Source of the DNA: Sabulicella glaciei
GTDB taxonomy: Bacteria > Pseudomonadota > Alphaproteobacteria > Acetobacterales > Acetobacteraceae
Assembly: GCF_026183895.1 (NCBI RefSeq)
Contig: NZ_JAPFQI010000011.1
Coordinates: 62,001-126,000, forward strand
Length of the DNA stretch: 64,000 nucleotides
Direction: 5' to 3'
Shown here: positions 43,648-52,649 of the stretch, one piece after another
Layout: each line of letters opens with the position of its first letter
Numbering within the stretch: the stretch's first letter is position 1
The notes under the pieces: model-generated
Databases searched by the model: none
Told to the model about the DNA's origin: nothing
The model's input: the letters and a program-made list of their open reading frames with translations, nothing else
Program-made: the position numbers and the translations under genes

Positions 43648-44953
43648 TTTCCTGCCCCTCCTCCCGCGCGCGGCGGGGGAGGCGATCGCCTTCCGGGACG
43701 GGCTTCCGCTTTCCGTCGCCGCATTCCGGCGCGAGGCCTCTTCCCTGGCCGCGCGCCTGCCCGCACAGGGCCATGCGGTGGATCTCTGCGCCGACCGCTC
43801 GCATTCCCTCGTCGCCTTTGCCGCCGCGGTGCTGCGCGGCCATCCGGTGCTGCTGGGCGGCGGCCGGGCCGGGGCGGCGCAATTCCTGCCCACCGCCGCG
43901 CGCTTCCCCGATGCCTACGTGCTGGCCGACGCGCCCGTGGCTGGCTGCCCCCTGCCGGTGATCCGCCTGGACGGTGCGCCGCCTGCCGGGGAGGCGCCGC
44001 CCTGGCCGGACATCCCCGCCGGGCGCACCGCCGCCATCGCCTTCACCTCCGGCTCCACCGGGGCGCCAAGCGCCCATCCCAAGCCCTGGGACGCGCTGGT
44101 CGCCGCGGCGCAGGCTGCCGCCACGCGCTTCGGCCTGCGCGAGGGGGACGGCCCGCCCGCCGCCGTCGCCGCCACTGTCCCGGCCCAGCACATGTACGGC
44201 TTCGAGACGACGATCATGCTGCCCCTCCAGGCGCAGGTCGCGGTGGAGGCGAAGGAAACCTTCTTCCCCGGCGACGTGCTGGCGGCGCTGGAGCGCCTGC
44301 CGGGCCGCCGCATCCTCGTTTCCACGCCGCTGCACCTGCGCGCCCTCCTTTCCGGCGACGCCCCGGCCCGGCCGCCCGCCGCCGTTGTTTCTGCCACCGC
44401 CCCCCTGGGGCGTGAGCTGGCGGCCGCGGTGGAGGAGCGCTGGGCCGCCCCCGTGCTGGAGATCTACGGCGCCTCCGAGGCGGGCTCCGTCGCCAGCCGC
44501 CGCACCGTGGAGGAGGAGGCTTGGCTGCCCTATCCCGGCATTGCAATGGAAGAAGCGGCGGCGCTTGTGCCGGGGCTTGGCCGCGTGCCCCTCGGCGACG
44601 CGCTGCAATTGCTGCCGGACGGGCGCTTCCGCCTGCTGGGCCGCATCGCCGACATCGTGAAGCTGGGCGGCAAGCGCGCCTCGCTGGGCGAGCTGAACCG
44701 CGCCCTGGCCGATGTGGAAGGGGTACAGGACGGCGTCTTCGTCGTGCCCGACGACCTGGAGCGGAACCCCGCCGCCCGGCTTTCCGCCGTGGTCGTCGCG
44801 CCCGGCCGCAGCGCGGAGGACATCCTGCTCGGCCTGCGGCGGCGGCTCGATCCCGCCTTCCTGCCGCGCCGCCTCCGGCTGGTGGAGGCACTGCCGCGCG
44901 ACGCGCTGGGCAAGCTGCCGCGCCGCGCCCTGCTGGCGCTGGAGGGGAAGTGA
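43640..44953 (+). CDS. AMP-dependent aryl/acyl ligase (ANL family)
   Basis: 437 residues from ATG 43640, shorter than CoA ligases (about 520) and typical of aryl-polyene AMP ligases. The P-loop is A-F-T-S-G-S-T-G-A-P (about 133-142); E-I-Y-G-A-S-E-A-G is motif A5; L-L-G-R-I-A-D-I-V-K-L-G-G-K is the hinge A8; catalytic Lys425 lies in L-G-K-L-P. It should adenylate an aromatic acid and load it onto the ACP. The acid is probably a hydroxybenzoate or hydroxycinnamate; specificity cannot be read by eye. Confidence 0.88.
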   Translation: MADFLPLLPRAAGEAIAFRDGLPLSVAAFRREASSLAARLPAQGHAVDLCADRSHSLVAFAAAVLRGHPVLLGGGRAGAAQFLPTAARFPDAYVLADAPVAGCPLPVIRLDGAPPAGEAPPWPDIPAGRTAAIAFTSGSTGAPSAHPKPWDALVAAAQAAATRFGLREGDGPPAAVAATVPAQHMYGFETTIMLPLQAQVAVEAKETFFPGDVLAALERLPGRRILVSTPLHLRALLSGDAPARPPAAVVSATAPLGRELAAAVEERWAAPVLEIYGASEAGSVASRRTVEEEAWLPYPGIAMEEAAALVPGLGRVPLGDALQLLPDGRFRLLGRIADIVKLGGKRASLGELNRALADVEGVQDGVFVVPDDLERNPAARLSAVVVAPGRSAEDILLGLRRRLDPAFLPRRLRLVEALPRDALGKLPRRALLALEGK

Positions 44954-45243
44954 CACGCTTCGCCATCCCGGCGAACCATCCCAGCCTGCCCGGGCATTTC
45001 CCGGGCCATCCCATCGTGCCCGGCGTGCTGCTGCTGGATGAAGTGATGCAGGCCATCGCCCGGCGGGACGGGGCGGCGCCCACCGCGCTGCTGCGGGCCA
45101 AGTTCATCGCCCCCGTCGCGCCAGAGGAAACGGTTGAGGTGGAATTCGGCCCGGCCGGGCCGCGCCTGTCCTTCACCTGCCACGTGGGCGCGCGCGTCGT
45201 CGCGCGGGGGGAGTTCGGATGCCCGGCGCCACCCTCCCGCTGA
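44950..45243 (+). CDS. Hotdog-fold 3-hydroxyacyl dehydratase (ApeI-like)
   Basis: 97 residues from GTG 44950, overlapping the ligase stop. The signature G-H-F-P-G-H-P-I-V-P-G-V with the active-site His is that of FabA/FabZ-type dehydratases; the protein is short, as in aryl-polyene loci, where it works together with a second hotdog protein. The acid residue of the pair is expected from the partner (51001-51429). It dehydrates the beta-hydroxyacyl-ACP in each chain extension. Confidence 0.82.
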   Translation: MTRFAIPANHPSLPGHFPGHPIVPGVLLLDEVMQAIARRDGAAPTALLRAKFIAPVAPEETVEVEFGPAGPRLSFTCHVGARVVARGEFGCPAPPSR

Positions 45244-46160
45244 ACCCTCCCGGAAACGCCGGCGCGGCCCCGGACTGGCGCGCAGCGCCCGAGCGCGGCT
45301 CGCCCACGCTGCTGCGGCTGATGACGGCCATCGCCCTGCGCCTCGGCTGGCGCGTGGGTCATGCGCTGCTGTTCCCCATCACCGCCTATTTCCTGCTGAC
45401 GGCGCCGCGCCCGCGCCGGGCCTCGCGCGAGTTCCTCCGCCGCGCCCTCGGGCGGGAGGCAGGATGGCGCGAGCTGTGGCGGCTTTATTTCAGCTTCAGC
45501 AGCACCATCCTGGACCGGGTCTGGCTCTGCACCGGGCGCACCGAAGGCTTCCGACTGGAGATGCGCGGGCTGGACGATCTGCGGGCGCGGATGGCGGAAG
45601 GCCGCGGCGTGCTGCTCCTGGGCGCCCATCTCGGCTCCTTCGAGGCGATGCGCGCCGTGGCCGATGCCGGCTGCCCGGTGGAGCTGGCCGTGCTGATGCA
45701 CGAGGGCAACGCCGCCCGCGTGAAGCAATGGGCCGACGCGCTGGGCGGCGAGGCGCGCGCCGCCGCGATCATCCCGCTGGGCCAGCCCGACGCCATGCTG
45801 CGCGTGCGCGAATGCCTGGAGCGCGGCGGGCTGGTGGGGCTGCTGGCCGACCGCGCGCCGGAAGGGGCGCGCATGGTGTCCGTTCCCTTTCTCGGCTCCC
45901 CCGCGCCGCTGCCCGCCGGGCCGCACCAGCTGGCCGCACTGCTCGGCGTGCCGGTGATGCTGGCCTTCGGGCTGCGCCGCGGGCCGCGCCGCTACGAGGT
46001 GCGCTTCGAGCCCTTCGAAGACCTCACCGCCCCCGTGCCCCGCGCCGGGCGGGAGGAATTCCTCCGCCGCTCGCTCCCCCGCTACGCGGCGCGGCTGGAG
46101 GACACGGCGCGCGAGGCGCCGGACAACTGGTTCAACTTCCACCGGTTCTGGGGCGCGTGA
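45219..46160 (+). CDS. LpxL/HtrB-like lysophospholipid acyltransferase
   Basis: 313 residues, overlapping the dehydratase gene by 25 nt. An N-terminal hydrophobic helix (about 48-68) is followed by G-A-H-L-G-S-F-E-A, the H-x4-E catalytic motif of lipid A-type acyltransferases, and D-R-A-P-E-G-A-R-M. COG4261-type members occur in most aryl-polyene clusters. Together with the PlsC-like enzyme it suggests that the polyene is esterified to a glycerolipid in the inner membrane. Confidence 0.87.
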   Translation: MPGATLPLNPPGNAGAAPDWRAAPERGSPTLLRLMTAIALRLGWRVGHALLFPITAYFLLTAPRPRRASREFLRRALGREAGWRELWRLYFSFSSTILDRVWLCTGRTEGFRLEMRGLDDLRARMAEGRGVLLLGAHLGSFEAMRAVADAGCPVELAVLMHEGNAARVKQWADALGGEARAAAIIPLGQPDAMLRVRECLERGGLVGLLADRAPEGARMVSVPFLGSPAPLPAGPHQLAALLGVPVMLAFGLRRGPRRYEVRFEPFEDLTAPVPRAGREEFLRRSLPRYAARLEDTAREAPDNWFNFHRFWGA

Positions 46161-46720
46161 GGCGGCGCCTCCTCCTCGCCGCCCTGGCGGCGCCGGGCGC
46201 GGCGCGGGCGGAAACGCCCCTGGAGGCGCAGATGCGCCGGATGGCGGCGGTGCGCAGCCGCCGCTCCCGTTTCGAGGAGGAGCGCGCCCTGCCGGAGCTG
46301 GACGTGCCCATCCCCTATAGCGGCACGCTGACCTGGCAGGCGCCCGACCGCCTGGAGAAGCACACGGTCTCCCCCATCGAGGAGCGCCTCGTCGTGGCCG
46401 GTCCCCGTTTGACCTGGGAGCGGCCGGACCGGGGCCAGCGCCAGGATTTCGCCCTCGCCAGCCAGCCCGAGATGGCGGCGCTGGTGGAGGCGGTGCGCGC
46501 CACGCTGGCCGGCGACCTCGCGACCTTGGGGCGCCACTACGACATCCGCTTCGACCCCGAGGCCGACGGAAGCTGGAGCCTGCGCCTCATCCCCTCCTCC
46601 CTGCGGCTGCGCGGGATGGTGCAGCGCCTCACCCTGCGCGGGACCGGGACGGAGGTGCTGGAAGTGGAAACCCAGGAGGGCGGCGGGATCAGCCGCATGA
46701 GGATCTTCCCTCTCCCTTGA
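46157..46720 (+). CDS. LolA-like outer-membrane lipoprotein carrier
   Basis: 187 residues from GTG 46157, overlapping the preceding stop. Signal peptide R-R-R-L-L-L-A-A-L-A-A-P-G-A-A-R-A. The mature region has F-E-E-E-R-A-L-P-E-L, G-T-L-T-W-Q-A-P-D-R and H-Y-D-I-R-F-D-P, a divergent LolA beta-half-barrel (DUF6702/LolA-like). It differs from the housekeeping LolA at the window start. It may shuttle the lipid-linked product across the periplasm together with the MMPL exporter. Confidence 0.82.
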   Translation: MRRRLLLAALAAPGAARAETPLEAQMRRMAAVRSRRSRFEEERALPELDVPIPYSGTLTWQAPDRLEKHTVSPIEERLVVAGPRLTWERPDRGQRQDFALASQPEMAALVEAVRATLAGDLATLGRHYDIRFDPEADGSWSLRLIPSSLRLRGMVQRLTLRGTGTEVLEVETQEGGGISRMRIFPLP

Positions 46721-49017
46721 TGCGCCCCTTCCTGGCCCTGCTCCTGCTCGCCGCGCTGGGTGGCGCGCTGCTGGCCCGCCACCCGCCGCGCGCCGACCTC
46801 GCGGAATTCCTGCCGCCGGGCAACAGCCCGGCCAGCACCTTCCTGTTCCGCGAGCTGCGCTCGGGCGCGGCCACCACCCTGCTTCTCGCCGCCATCGAGG
46901 GAGCGCCGCGCGCGGAGATGGCGCGGCTGTCGCGCGAAACCGCGGCCTCGCTGCGCACATCGGGCCGCTTCTCCTTCGTCGGCGACGGCACGCTGCGCCT
47001 GGGCGAGGCGGAGGAAGCCTTCCTGTTCCGCCATCGCTACCTGCTTTCGGGCGAAACACGGCCGGACGCCTTCACGGCGGAGGCGCTGCGCCCACGTCTG
47101 GAGGCGTTGCTGGACGGGCTGCGCGGCGCCGCCGCACCGCTTCTGGCCCGCTTCGGCTTCGCCGACCCGACGGGGGCCTTTCCCCGCCTCGCGGCACGGT
47201 GGCTGGGGGAGAACCGGCTGGAAAGCAGCGACGGCGCCTGGTTCACCACCGATGGCAGCCGCGTCCTGCTGCTGGCCCGCTCGGCCGGTGGGGGGCTGGA
47301 CGCGGAGGCGCAGCGAGAAGCCATGGCCGCCTTCCGCGAGGGCTTCGCCGCCGCCAGCCCGCCTCCCGGCGCGCGGCTGCTGCTGAGCGGCCCCGGCGTC
47401 TTCGCGGCGGAGGCCGCCGCCTCCATCCGCGCCGACGTGCAGCTGGCCTCGGGGCTGGGAGCCAGCCTGCTGGCGCTGTTTCTCTTCTGGCGCTTCCGCT
47501 CGGCGGCGCTGCTGCTGCTGGTGGCGGTGCCGCTGCTGGCCGGCGCGCTGGCGGGCTATGCGCTGACGCTGCTGGTCTTCGGCACCGTCCATGCGGTGGC
47601 GCTGGGCTTCGGCATGACCATGCTCGGCGTCACGGTGGACTACCCGATCCTGCTGCTGACCCTGCGCCGCCCCGGCGAGGCGATGGAGGACGCGGCGCGG
47701 CGCCTTTGGCCGACGCTGCGCCTCGCCGCGGGGGCGGCGGCGGCGGGGCTGATCGCCATGCTGGGCTCCGGCCTGCCGGGGCTGGCGCAGCTGGGCAGCT
47801 TCGCGGCCGCCGGCGTGGTGACGGCGGCGCTGACGACGCGCTGGCTGCTGCCGCGCCTGGCGCCGCCCGGCTTCGCGGCCGAGCCGCGGGCGCTGCCCGC
47901 GTCCGTGCTGCGGCCGCTGCGCGCCCTGCAAGGACGCCGCACCCTGGCGCTGGGGGCGATGGGGCTGGCCGTGCTGGCTCTGCTCGCCTCGGGCGGGCCG
48001 CGCCTGCAACGCGACATGGCCGCGCTTTCCCCCGTGCCGGCGGCGCAGCAGAGCCTGGATGCCGAGCTGCGCGCGGTGCTCGGCGCGCCCGACGTGCGCG
48101 CCCTGTTCGTCCTCGGCCCCGCCGCCTCGGAGGAGGAGGCGCTGCGGGGCGCGGAAGCGCTGCGCCAGGCCGCCGCGCCGCTCCTTGCGCGCGGGCTGCT
48201 GGCGGGCCTGGACCTCCCCTCGGACTGGCTGCCCTCCCTTGCCGCGCAGCGGGAGCGGCAGGCTTCGCTGCCGGCGCCGGAGGAACTCGCGGAGGCGCTG
48301 CGCGCGGCCTCGGCCGGGCTGCCCTTCCGCCCCACCGCCTTCCGCCGCTTCGAGGCGGCGGTGGCGGAGAGCCGCGCCCTGGACCCCATCACCCCCGAGG
48401 CCTTCGCGCGGGAGGCCCCAGTCCTGTCCGCCCGGCTTTCGCCGCTGCTGGCCCGGCAGGAGGGCGCGCACTGGGCCATCGCCCCCGCCAGCGGCGTTTC
48501 GGACCCGCTGGCGCTGGAAGCGGCGGCCGCGGGGCTGGGCCTACCGGGCGTCGCCTTCCTGGACACCAAGCTGGAGATGGAGCGGCTGCTGCTCGCCTAC
48601 GGAACCGCGACGCTGGGCTGGGCGGCGGCGGGCGGGGCGCTGGTGCTGCTGATCCTCGGCTGGGGGCTGGGCGGGCTACGCCCGGCCTTGCGCGCGGCGG
48701 GGCCGATCGGCGGCGCGCTGCTGCTGGCCCTTGCCACCCTCGCCCTGGCGGGCGAGGCGCTGAACCTGTTCCACCTCGCCGCCCTTTTGCTGCTGGCGGG
48801 ACTTGCCATAGATTATGCGCTGTTTCTCGCCCGTGCCGAGATGGACCCACGCACCTTGGAAGCCGTCCTGACCTGCGTCCTTTCCACGCTCCTGACCTTC
48901 GGCCTCCTGCTGGTCTGTGAAACCCCCGTGCTGCGCGGCATCGGCCTCACCGTCAGCGCGGGCGTCGCCTCGGCCTTCCTGCTCGCCCTGGCCCTCCTGC
49001 CCCGGCGGGCGGCATGA
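46720..49017 (+). CDS. MMPL/RND-type exporter
   Basis: 765 residues from ATG 46720 (TGATG junction). Two repeats, each with a large periplasmic loop and about six helices (first block about 235-385, second about 625-760). G-F-G-M-T-M-L-G-V-T-V-D-Y-P-I-L and G-L-A-I-D-Y-A-L-F are the conserved Asp-containing transmembrane segments used for proton coupling. MMPL transporters export lipids such as polyketide lipids; here likely the polyene lipid. Confidence 0.88.
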   Translation: MRPFLALLLLAALGGALLARHPPRADLAEFLPPGNSPASTFLFRELRSGAATTLLLAAIEGAPRAEMARLSRETAASLRTSGRFSFVGDGTLRLGEAEEAFLFRHRYLLSGETRPDAFTAEALRPRLEALLDGLRGAAAPLLARFGFADPTGAFPRLAARWLGENRLESSDGAWFTTDGSRVLLLARSAGGGLDAEAQREAMAAFREGFAAASPPPGARLLLSGPGVFAAEAAASIRADVQLASGLGASLLALFLFWRFRSAALLLLVAVPLLAGALAGYALTLLVFGTVHAVALGFGMTMLGVTVDYPILLLTLRRPGEAMEDAARRLWPTLRLAAGAAAAGLIAMLGSGLPGLAQLGSFAAAGVVTAALTTRWLLPRLAPPGFAAEPRALPASVLRPLRALQGRRTLALGAMGLAVLALLASGGPRLQRDMAALSPVPAAQQSLDAELRAVLGAPDVRALFVLGPAASEEEALRGAEALRQAAAPLLARGLLAGLDLPSDWLPSLAAQRERQASLPAPEELAEALRAASAGLPFRPTAFRRFEAAVAESRALDPITPEAFAREAPVLSARLSPLLARQEGAHWAIAPASGVSDPLALEAAAAGLGLPGVAFLDTKLEMERLLLAYGTATLGWAAAGGALVLLILGWGLGGLRPALRAAGPIGGALLLALATLALAGEALNLFHLAALLLLAGLAIDYALFLARAEMDPRTLEAVLTCVLSTLLTFGLLLVCETPVLRGIGLTVSAGVASAFLLALALLPRRAA

Positions 49018-50219
49018 GCGGCCGCGCTTCCCCCTGGCCGCTGGCCATCTCGGCCCGGACGGTGGTGACGGCGCTCGGGGCGGGGGTCGAACCGCTGCGG
49101 GCCGCGCTGCGCGACCGCATTTCCGGCCTTGCCCCCGCACGCTTCCCCAGCGCCCCGGACGGCATCTGGACCGGCGAGGTGCCGGGGCTAGAGGAAGCCG
49201 CCCCGCCGCCCGGCCTCGCCGGGTTTGACTGCCGCAACAACCGCTTGGCCGAACTGGCCCTGCGCGCCGACGGCTTCGCCGAGGCGGTGCGGGCGGCGGT
49301 CGCGCGGCATGGCGCGCATCGCGTCGCCGTGGTGGTCGGCACCAGCACCGCCGGCATCGAGGAAACCGAGCAGGCCTATCGCCGCCGCCCGGAGGGGCAG
49401 GCGGAGCTGCCCGCCGATTTCGACTACCGCCGCACCCATGACCTCCAAGCCCTGCCGCAATACCTCCAGGCCCGGCTCGGGCTGTCGGGCCCGGCGCTGG
49501 TCATCTCCACCGCCTGCACCTCCGGCGCCCGCGCCATCATGGAGGCGGCGACCCTGATCGCCGCAGGCGTCGCGGATGCGGTGGTGGCGGGCGGGGTGGA
49601 CAGCCTGTGCCGGCTGACGCTGCAGGGCTTCAACGCGCTGGAATTGCTGAGCCGCGGCCCCACCCGCCCCTGCGCGGGCGACCGCGACGGCATCACGATC
49701 GGCGAAGCGGCAGGGCTGCTGCTGCTGGAACGCCCGGCGGACGCGCCCCCTGGCGCCACGCTGCTGCTGGGCGCCGGGGCCAGCAGCGACGGCCACCACA
49801 TGTCCTCCCCGCATCCGGAGGGGCTGGGCGCCGTCTCCGCCATGCGCGCCGCGCTGGACTCCGCCGGGATCGCGCCGGAGGAGATCGGCTACGTCAACCT
49901 GCACGGCACCGGCACCCGTGCCAATGACGCGATGGAGGACCGGGCGGTGCATCACCTGTTCGGCGCCGCCGTGCCCTGCTCCTCCACCAAGGGCTGGACG
50001 GGGCACACGCTGGGCGCATCCGGCGCCATCGAGGCGGTGATCGGCGCCCTCTGCGTGGAGGAGGGGCTGGTGCCCGGCTGCCTGCGCGTGGACCAGCCCG
50101 ACCCGGAGTTCCGCTCGGCCATCGCGACCGCAAACCGGGCCACCCCGTTGCAGCGCGTGCTCAGCAATTCCTTCGGCTTCGGCGGCAGCAACTGCTCCCT
50201 GGTCATCGGCCGCGCATGA
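49014..50219 (+). CDS. Beta-ketoacyl-ACP synthase (KS)
   Basis: 401 residues, ATGA overlap with the exporter. The full Cys-His-His triad is present: Cys168 (S-T-A-C-T-S), His297 (N-L-H-G-T-G-T) and His331 (G-W-T-G-H-T-L-G). N-S-F-G-F-G-G-S-N at the C-terminus is the usual KS end. It condenses malonyl-ACP with the aryl starter and extends the polyene. The catalytic partner is the chain-length factor encoded next. Confidence 0.92.
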   Translation: MSGRASPWPLAISARTVVTALGAGVEPLRAALRDRISGLAPARFPSAPDGIWTGEVPGLEEAAPPPGLAGFDCRNNRLAELALRADGFAEAVRAAVARHGAHRVAVVVGTSTAGIEETEQAYRRRPEGQAELPADFDYRRTHDLQALPQYLQARLGLSGPALVISTACTSGARAIMEAATLIAAGVADAVVAGGVDSLCRLTLQGFNALELLSRGPTRPCAGDRDGITIGEAAGLLLLERPADAPPGATLLLGAGASSDGHHMSSPHPEGLGAVSAMRAALDSAGIAPEEIGYVNLHGTGTRANDAMEDRAVHHLFGAAVPCSSTKGWTGHTLGASGAIEAVIGALCVEEGLVPGCLRVDQPDPEFRSAIATANRATPLQRVLSNSFGFGGSNCSLVIGRA

Positions 50220-51007
50220 TCCGCTGCACGGTGCACGGGCTTTCCGTCTGGGGTCCCGGCCTTTCCGGATGGGCGGCGAGCGAGGCCGTGCTGGCCGGGA
50301 CCGTCCCCTGGTCCGAGGCGGAATGCGCCGTGCCCGCCCCCGCCCTGCTGTCCCCCACGGAGCGTCGCCGCGCCGGGGCCACCACGCGCCTCGCCCTCGC
50401 CGCCGCGTCCGAGGCGACGGAAGCGGAGCCCGACCGCGCGGCGCTGGAAACAGTCTTCAGCAGCGCCAATGGCGACGGCGCCGTGGTGGGCGCGCTGATG
50501 GAGGCGCTGCAAGGCGAGGAGGTCGCCCTTTCGCCCACGCAGTTCCACAACTCGGTGCACAATGCGGCGGCGGGGTACTGGCACATCGCGGTCGGCTCCA
50601 CCCGTCCCTCCCTGTCGCTGGGCGGACATGACGCGGCCTTCGGGGCGGGGCTGCTGGCGGCCGCCGCGACGGCCCTGGTGCGCGGCGGGCCGGTGCTGCT
50701 TTGCGCCTATGACGTGCCCATGCCCGCGCCGCTGCACGGGGCGCGCCCCACCGCCTTCCCCTTCGCCGCCGCCTTGGTGCTGCGCCCCGCCGAGGCGCCG
50801 GGCGCGCGCGCCGTGCTGGAACTCGACCCGCGCCCCGGCACCGTGCCCGAGGCCGTGCCGGCGGACGCCCTGGCGGCACTGGAAACGGGCAACCCCGCCG
50901 CCCGCGCCCTGCCGCTGCTGCGCGCCCTGGCGGCGCGGCGCGAGGCTTCGCTGCGCCTCGCCGCCGGGCCCGAGAGCCACCTGGAGCTGCGCTGCCTTCC
51001 ATGCTGA
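50216..51007 (+). CDS. Beta-ketoacyl synthase chain-length factor
   Basis: 263 residues. KS-like fold, but shorter and without the active-site Cys. P-T-Q-F-H-N-S-V-H-N-A-A-A-G-Y is the conserved block of this family. Paired with the KS it should form the heterodimer that sets chain length. The start overlaps the KS stop and the end overlaps the next start by 7 nt. Confidence 0.85.
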   Translation: MIRCTVHGLSVWGPGLSGWAASEAVLAGTVPWSEAECAVPAPALLSPTERRRAGATTRLALAAASEATEAEPDRAALETVFSSANGDGAVVGALMEALQGEEVALSPTQFHNSVHNAAAGYWHIAVGSTRPSLSLGGHDAAFGAGLLAAAATALVRGGPVLLCAYDVPMPAPLHGARPTAFPFAAALVLRPAEAPGARAVLELDPRPGTVPEAVPADALAALETGNPAARALPLLRALAARREASLRLAAGPESHLELRCLPC

Positions 51008-51429
51008 CCCTGCCCGGCGATGCCGAGGCGGTCGCGCGCCTCGTGCCCCATGCGGGCGCCATGTGCCTGCTCGACCGCGTGCTGCACTGGGAGGAGGCGC
51101 GCATCCTGTGCGAAACCGCGCGCCACCGCGATCCCACGCACCCGCTGCGCCGCGACGGGATGCTGCCCTCCGTTTGCGGCGTCGAGTTCGCCTTGCAGGC
51201 CATGGCGCTGCACGGCGCTCTGGGGCAGGGCGCGGCGCAGCGCCGGGGATTCGTGTCCTCGCTGCGCGACGTTGCCCTGCACGTCCCCCGGCTGGACGAG
51301 GTGCCCGGCCCGCTGGCGGTGGAGGCCGAGGCGCTGGTGGCCGAGGCCTCGGGCTTCATCTACCGCTTCGCCGTCCGGGGCGCCGGGGCCACGCTGCTGG
51401 AGGGCCAGGCGGCCGTGATCCTCGCATGA
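51001..51429 (+). CDS. Hotdog-fold dehydratase (ApeP-like)
   Basis: 142 residues. V-P-H-A-G-A-M-C-L-L-D-R-V near the N-terminus carries the conserved His, and C-G-V-E-F-A-L-Q-A-M-A is the second conserved block. Predicted to form a dehydratase heterocomplex with the 97-residue protein encoded at 44950-45243, as the paired dehydratases of aryl-polyene systems do. Confidence 0.84.
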   Translation: MLTLPGDAEAVARLVPHAGAMCLLDRVLHWEEARILCETARHRDPTHPLRRDGMLPSVCGVEFALQAMALHGALGQGAAQRRGFVSSLRDVALHVPRLDEVPGPLAVEAEALVAEASGFIYRFAVRGAGATLLEGQAAVILA

Positions 51430-52154
51430 CGACGGCCCGCCGCACCCTGGTGACGGGAGGTTCCAGCCCGCTGGGCGCCGCCATGTCCCGCCACCTCGCC
51501 GCGCAGGGGCACGAGGTGCTGATCCACGCCCATGCCGGACTGGAGCGCGCCGAGGCGCTGGCGGAGGAGATTCGCGCCGGGGGCGGACGCGCCGCCGCTT
51601 TGGGCTTCGATCTGACCGACGTGCCCGGTACCGCCGCCGCGCTGGAGCGCGTGCTGGCGGACGGGCCGGTGCAGATCCTGGTCCACAACGCCGGCATCCA
51701 CGACGACGTGCCGCTCGCCGCCATGACCGAGGCGCAGTGGCGCGGCGTGGTGGAGGTGTCGCTGACGGGTTTCTACGCGGCGCTGCGGCCGCTGATCATG
51801 CCGATGATGGGCACGCGCTGGGGGCGCGTGGTCGCCATCTCCTCCATCTCGGGCCTCATGGGCAATCGCGGGCAGGCAGCCTATGCCGCGGCCAAGGCGG
51901 GGCTGATCGGCGCGGTGAAGACCGTCTCGCTCGAGTACGCCTCGCGCGGGGTGACAGCCAATGCGGTGGCGCCCGGCATCATCGAGAGCCCGGCCGTGTC
52001 CGCCGCCCTCCCGCCCGAGCGCATCCGGGAGATGGTGCCCGCCCGCCGCGCCGGGCGGCCGGAGGAGGTGGCCGCGGTGGTGGGCTTCCTGTGCTCCGAC
52101 GCCGCCAGCTATGTCAGCGGGCAGGTGATCGCGGTCAGCGGCGGGCTGGGCTGA
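51426..52154 (+). CDS. 3-ketoacyl-ACP reductase (FabG-like)
   Basis: 242 residues, ATGA overlap. Rossmann motif T-G-G-S-S-P-L-G, N-A-G-I-H, and the Ser-Tyr-Lys triad in S-S-I-S-G-L and A-A-Y-A-A-A-K. Reduces the beta-keto group in each extension cycle using NADPH. Last gene of the eleven-gene overlapping unit; the end overlaps the convergent lipoprotein gene by 20 nt. Confidence 0.9.
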   Translation: MTTARRTLVTGGSSPLGAAMSRHLAAQGHEVLIHAHAGLERAEALAEEIRAGGGRAAALGFDLTDVPGTAAALERVLADGPVQILVHNAGIHDDVPLAAMTEAQWRGVVEVSLTGFYAALRPLIMPMMGTRWGRVVAISSISGLMGNRGQAAYAAAKAGLIGAVKTVSLEYASRGVTANAVAPGIIESPAVSAALPPERIREMVPARRAGRPEEVAAVVGFLCSDAASYVSGQVIAVSGGLG

Positions 52155-52542
52155 CCCCGCCCATGGCGGATTCGCGCATGACGGCGTTCCGCAGGTTCTG
52201 CACCCAGGCATTGTAGTTCGGGTGGATCGTGCCGGCCCCGGCGTTCAGGTTGGTGCTGTCCACGTAGCGGATGCTGAAGCGGTTCCGGTCGTAGGGGATG
52301 TCCACCACCGCCTGGTGCCCGCGAAGGTTCAGCGTGCCGCGCATCAGCCCCGGCTGCCAGTCCGACATGGACCAGCCGAGCGAGGCGCCGGCGCGGCGGA
52401 TCTGCAAGGCGCGCTCGGCCAAGCTGCCCGGCCCCCCGAACTCGCCATCCACCTGGGAAACCAGCGCGGCCTGCCGCCCGCAGGCGGCGAGGGCGGGCAG
52501 GGTGAGGCCAAGCAGCAGGAGGGTGCGGCGTTGCGCGGTCAT
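52135..52542 (-). CDS. Lipoprotein of unknown function
   Basis: 135 residues from ATG 52542. Lipobox L-P-A-L-A-A-C (Cys20). The mature part contains L-G-W-S-M-S-D-W-Q-P-G-L, F-S-I-R-Y-V-D-S-T-N-L and I-H-P-N-Y-N-A-W-V-Q-N-L, a pattern shared by small proteobacterial lipoproteins often annotated only as hypothetical. Probably outer-membrane anchored. It is convergent with the ketoreductase gene; pathway membership is uncertain. Confidence 0.75.
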   Translation of the reverse strand: MTAQRRTLLLLGLTLPALAACGRQAALVSQVDGEFGGPGSLAERALQIRRAGASLGWSMSDWQPGLMRGTLNLRGHQAVVDIPYDRNRFSIRYVDSTNLNAGAGTIHPNYNAWVQNLRNAVMRESAMGGVSPARR

Positions 52543-52649
52543 GGCGGGGTTCCCTTGGTCTGGCGGCGGGATGATGGCCTTGCTTCCCAGGCGCGGCAAG
52601 CCGAAGACGCTCTTGCGGTCCAGGCGCCCGCGTCACATGCTCCCGCCTC

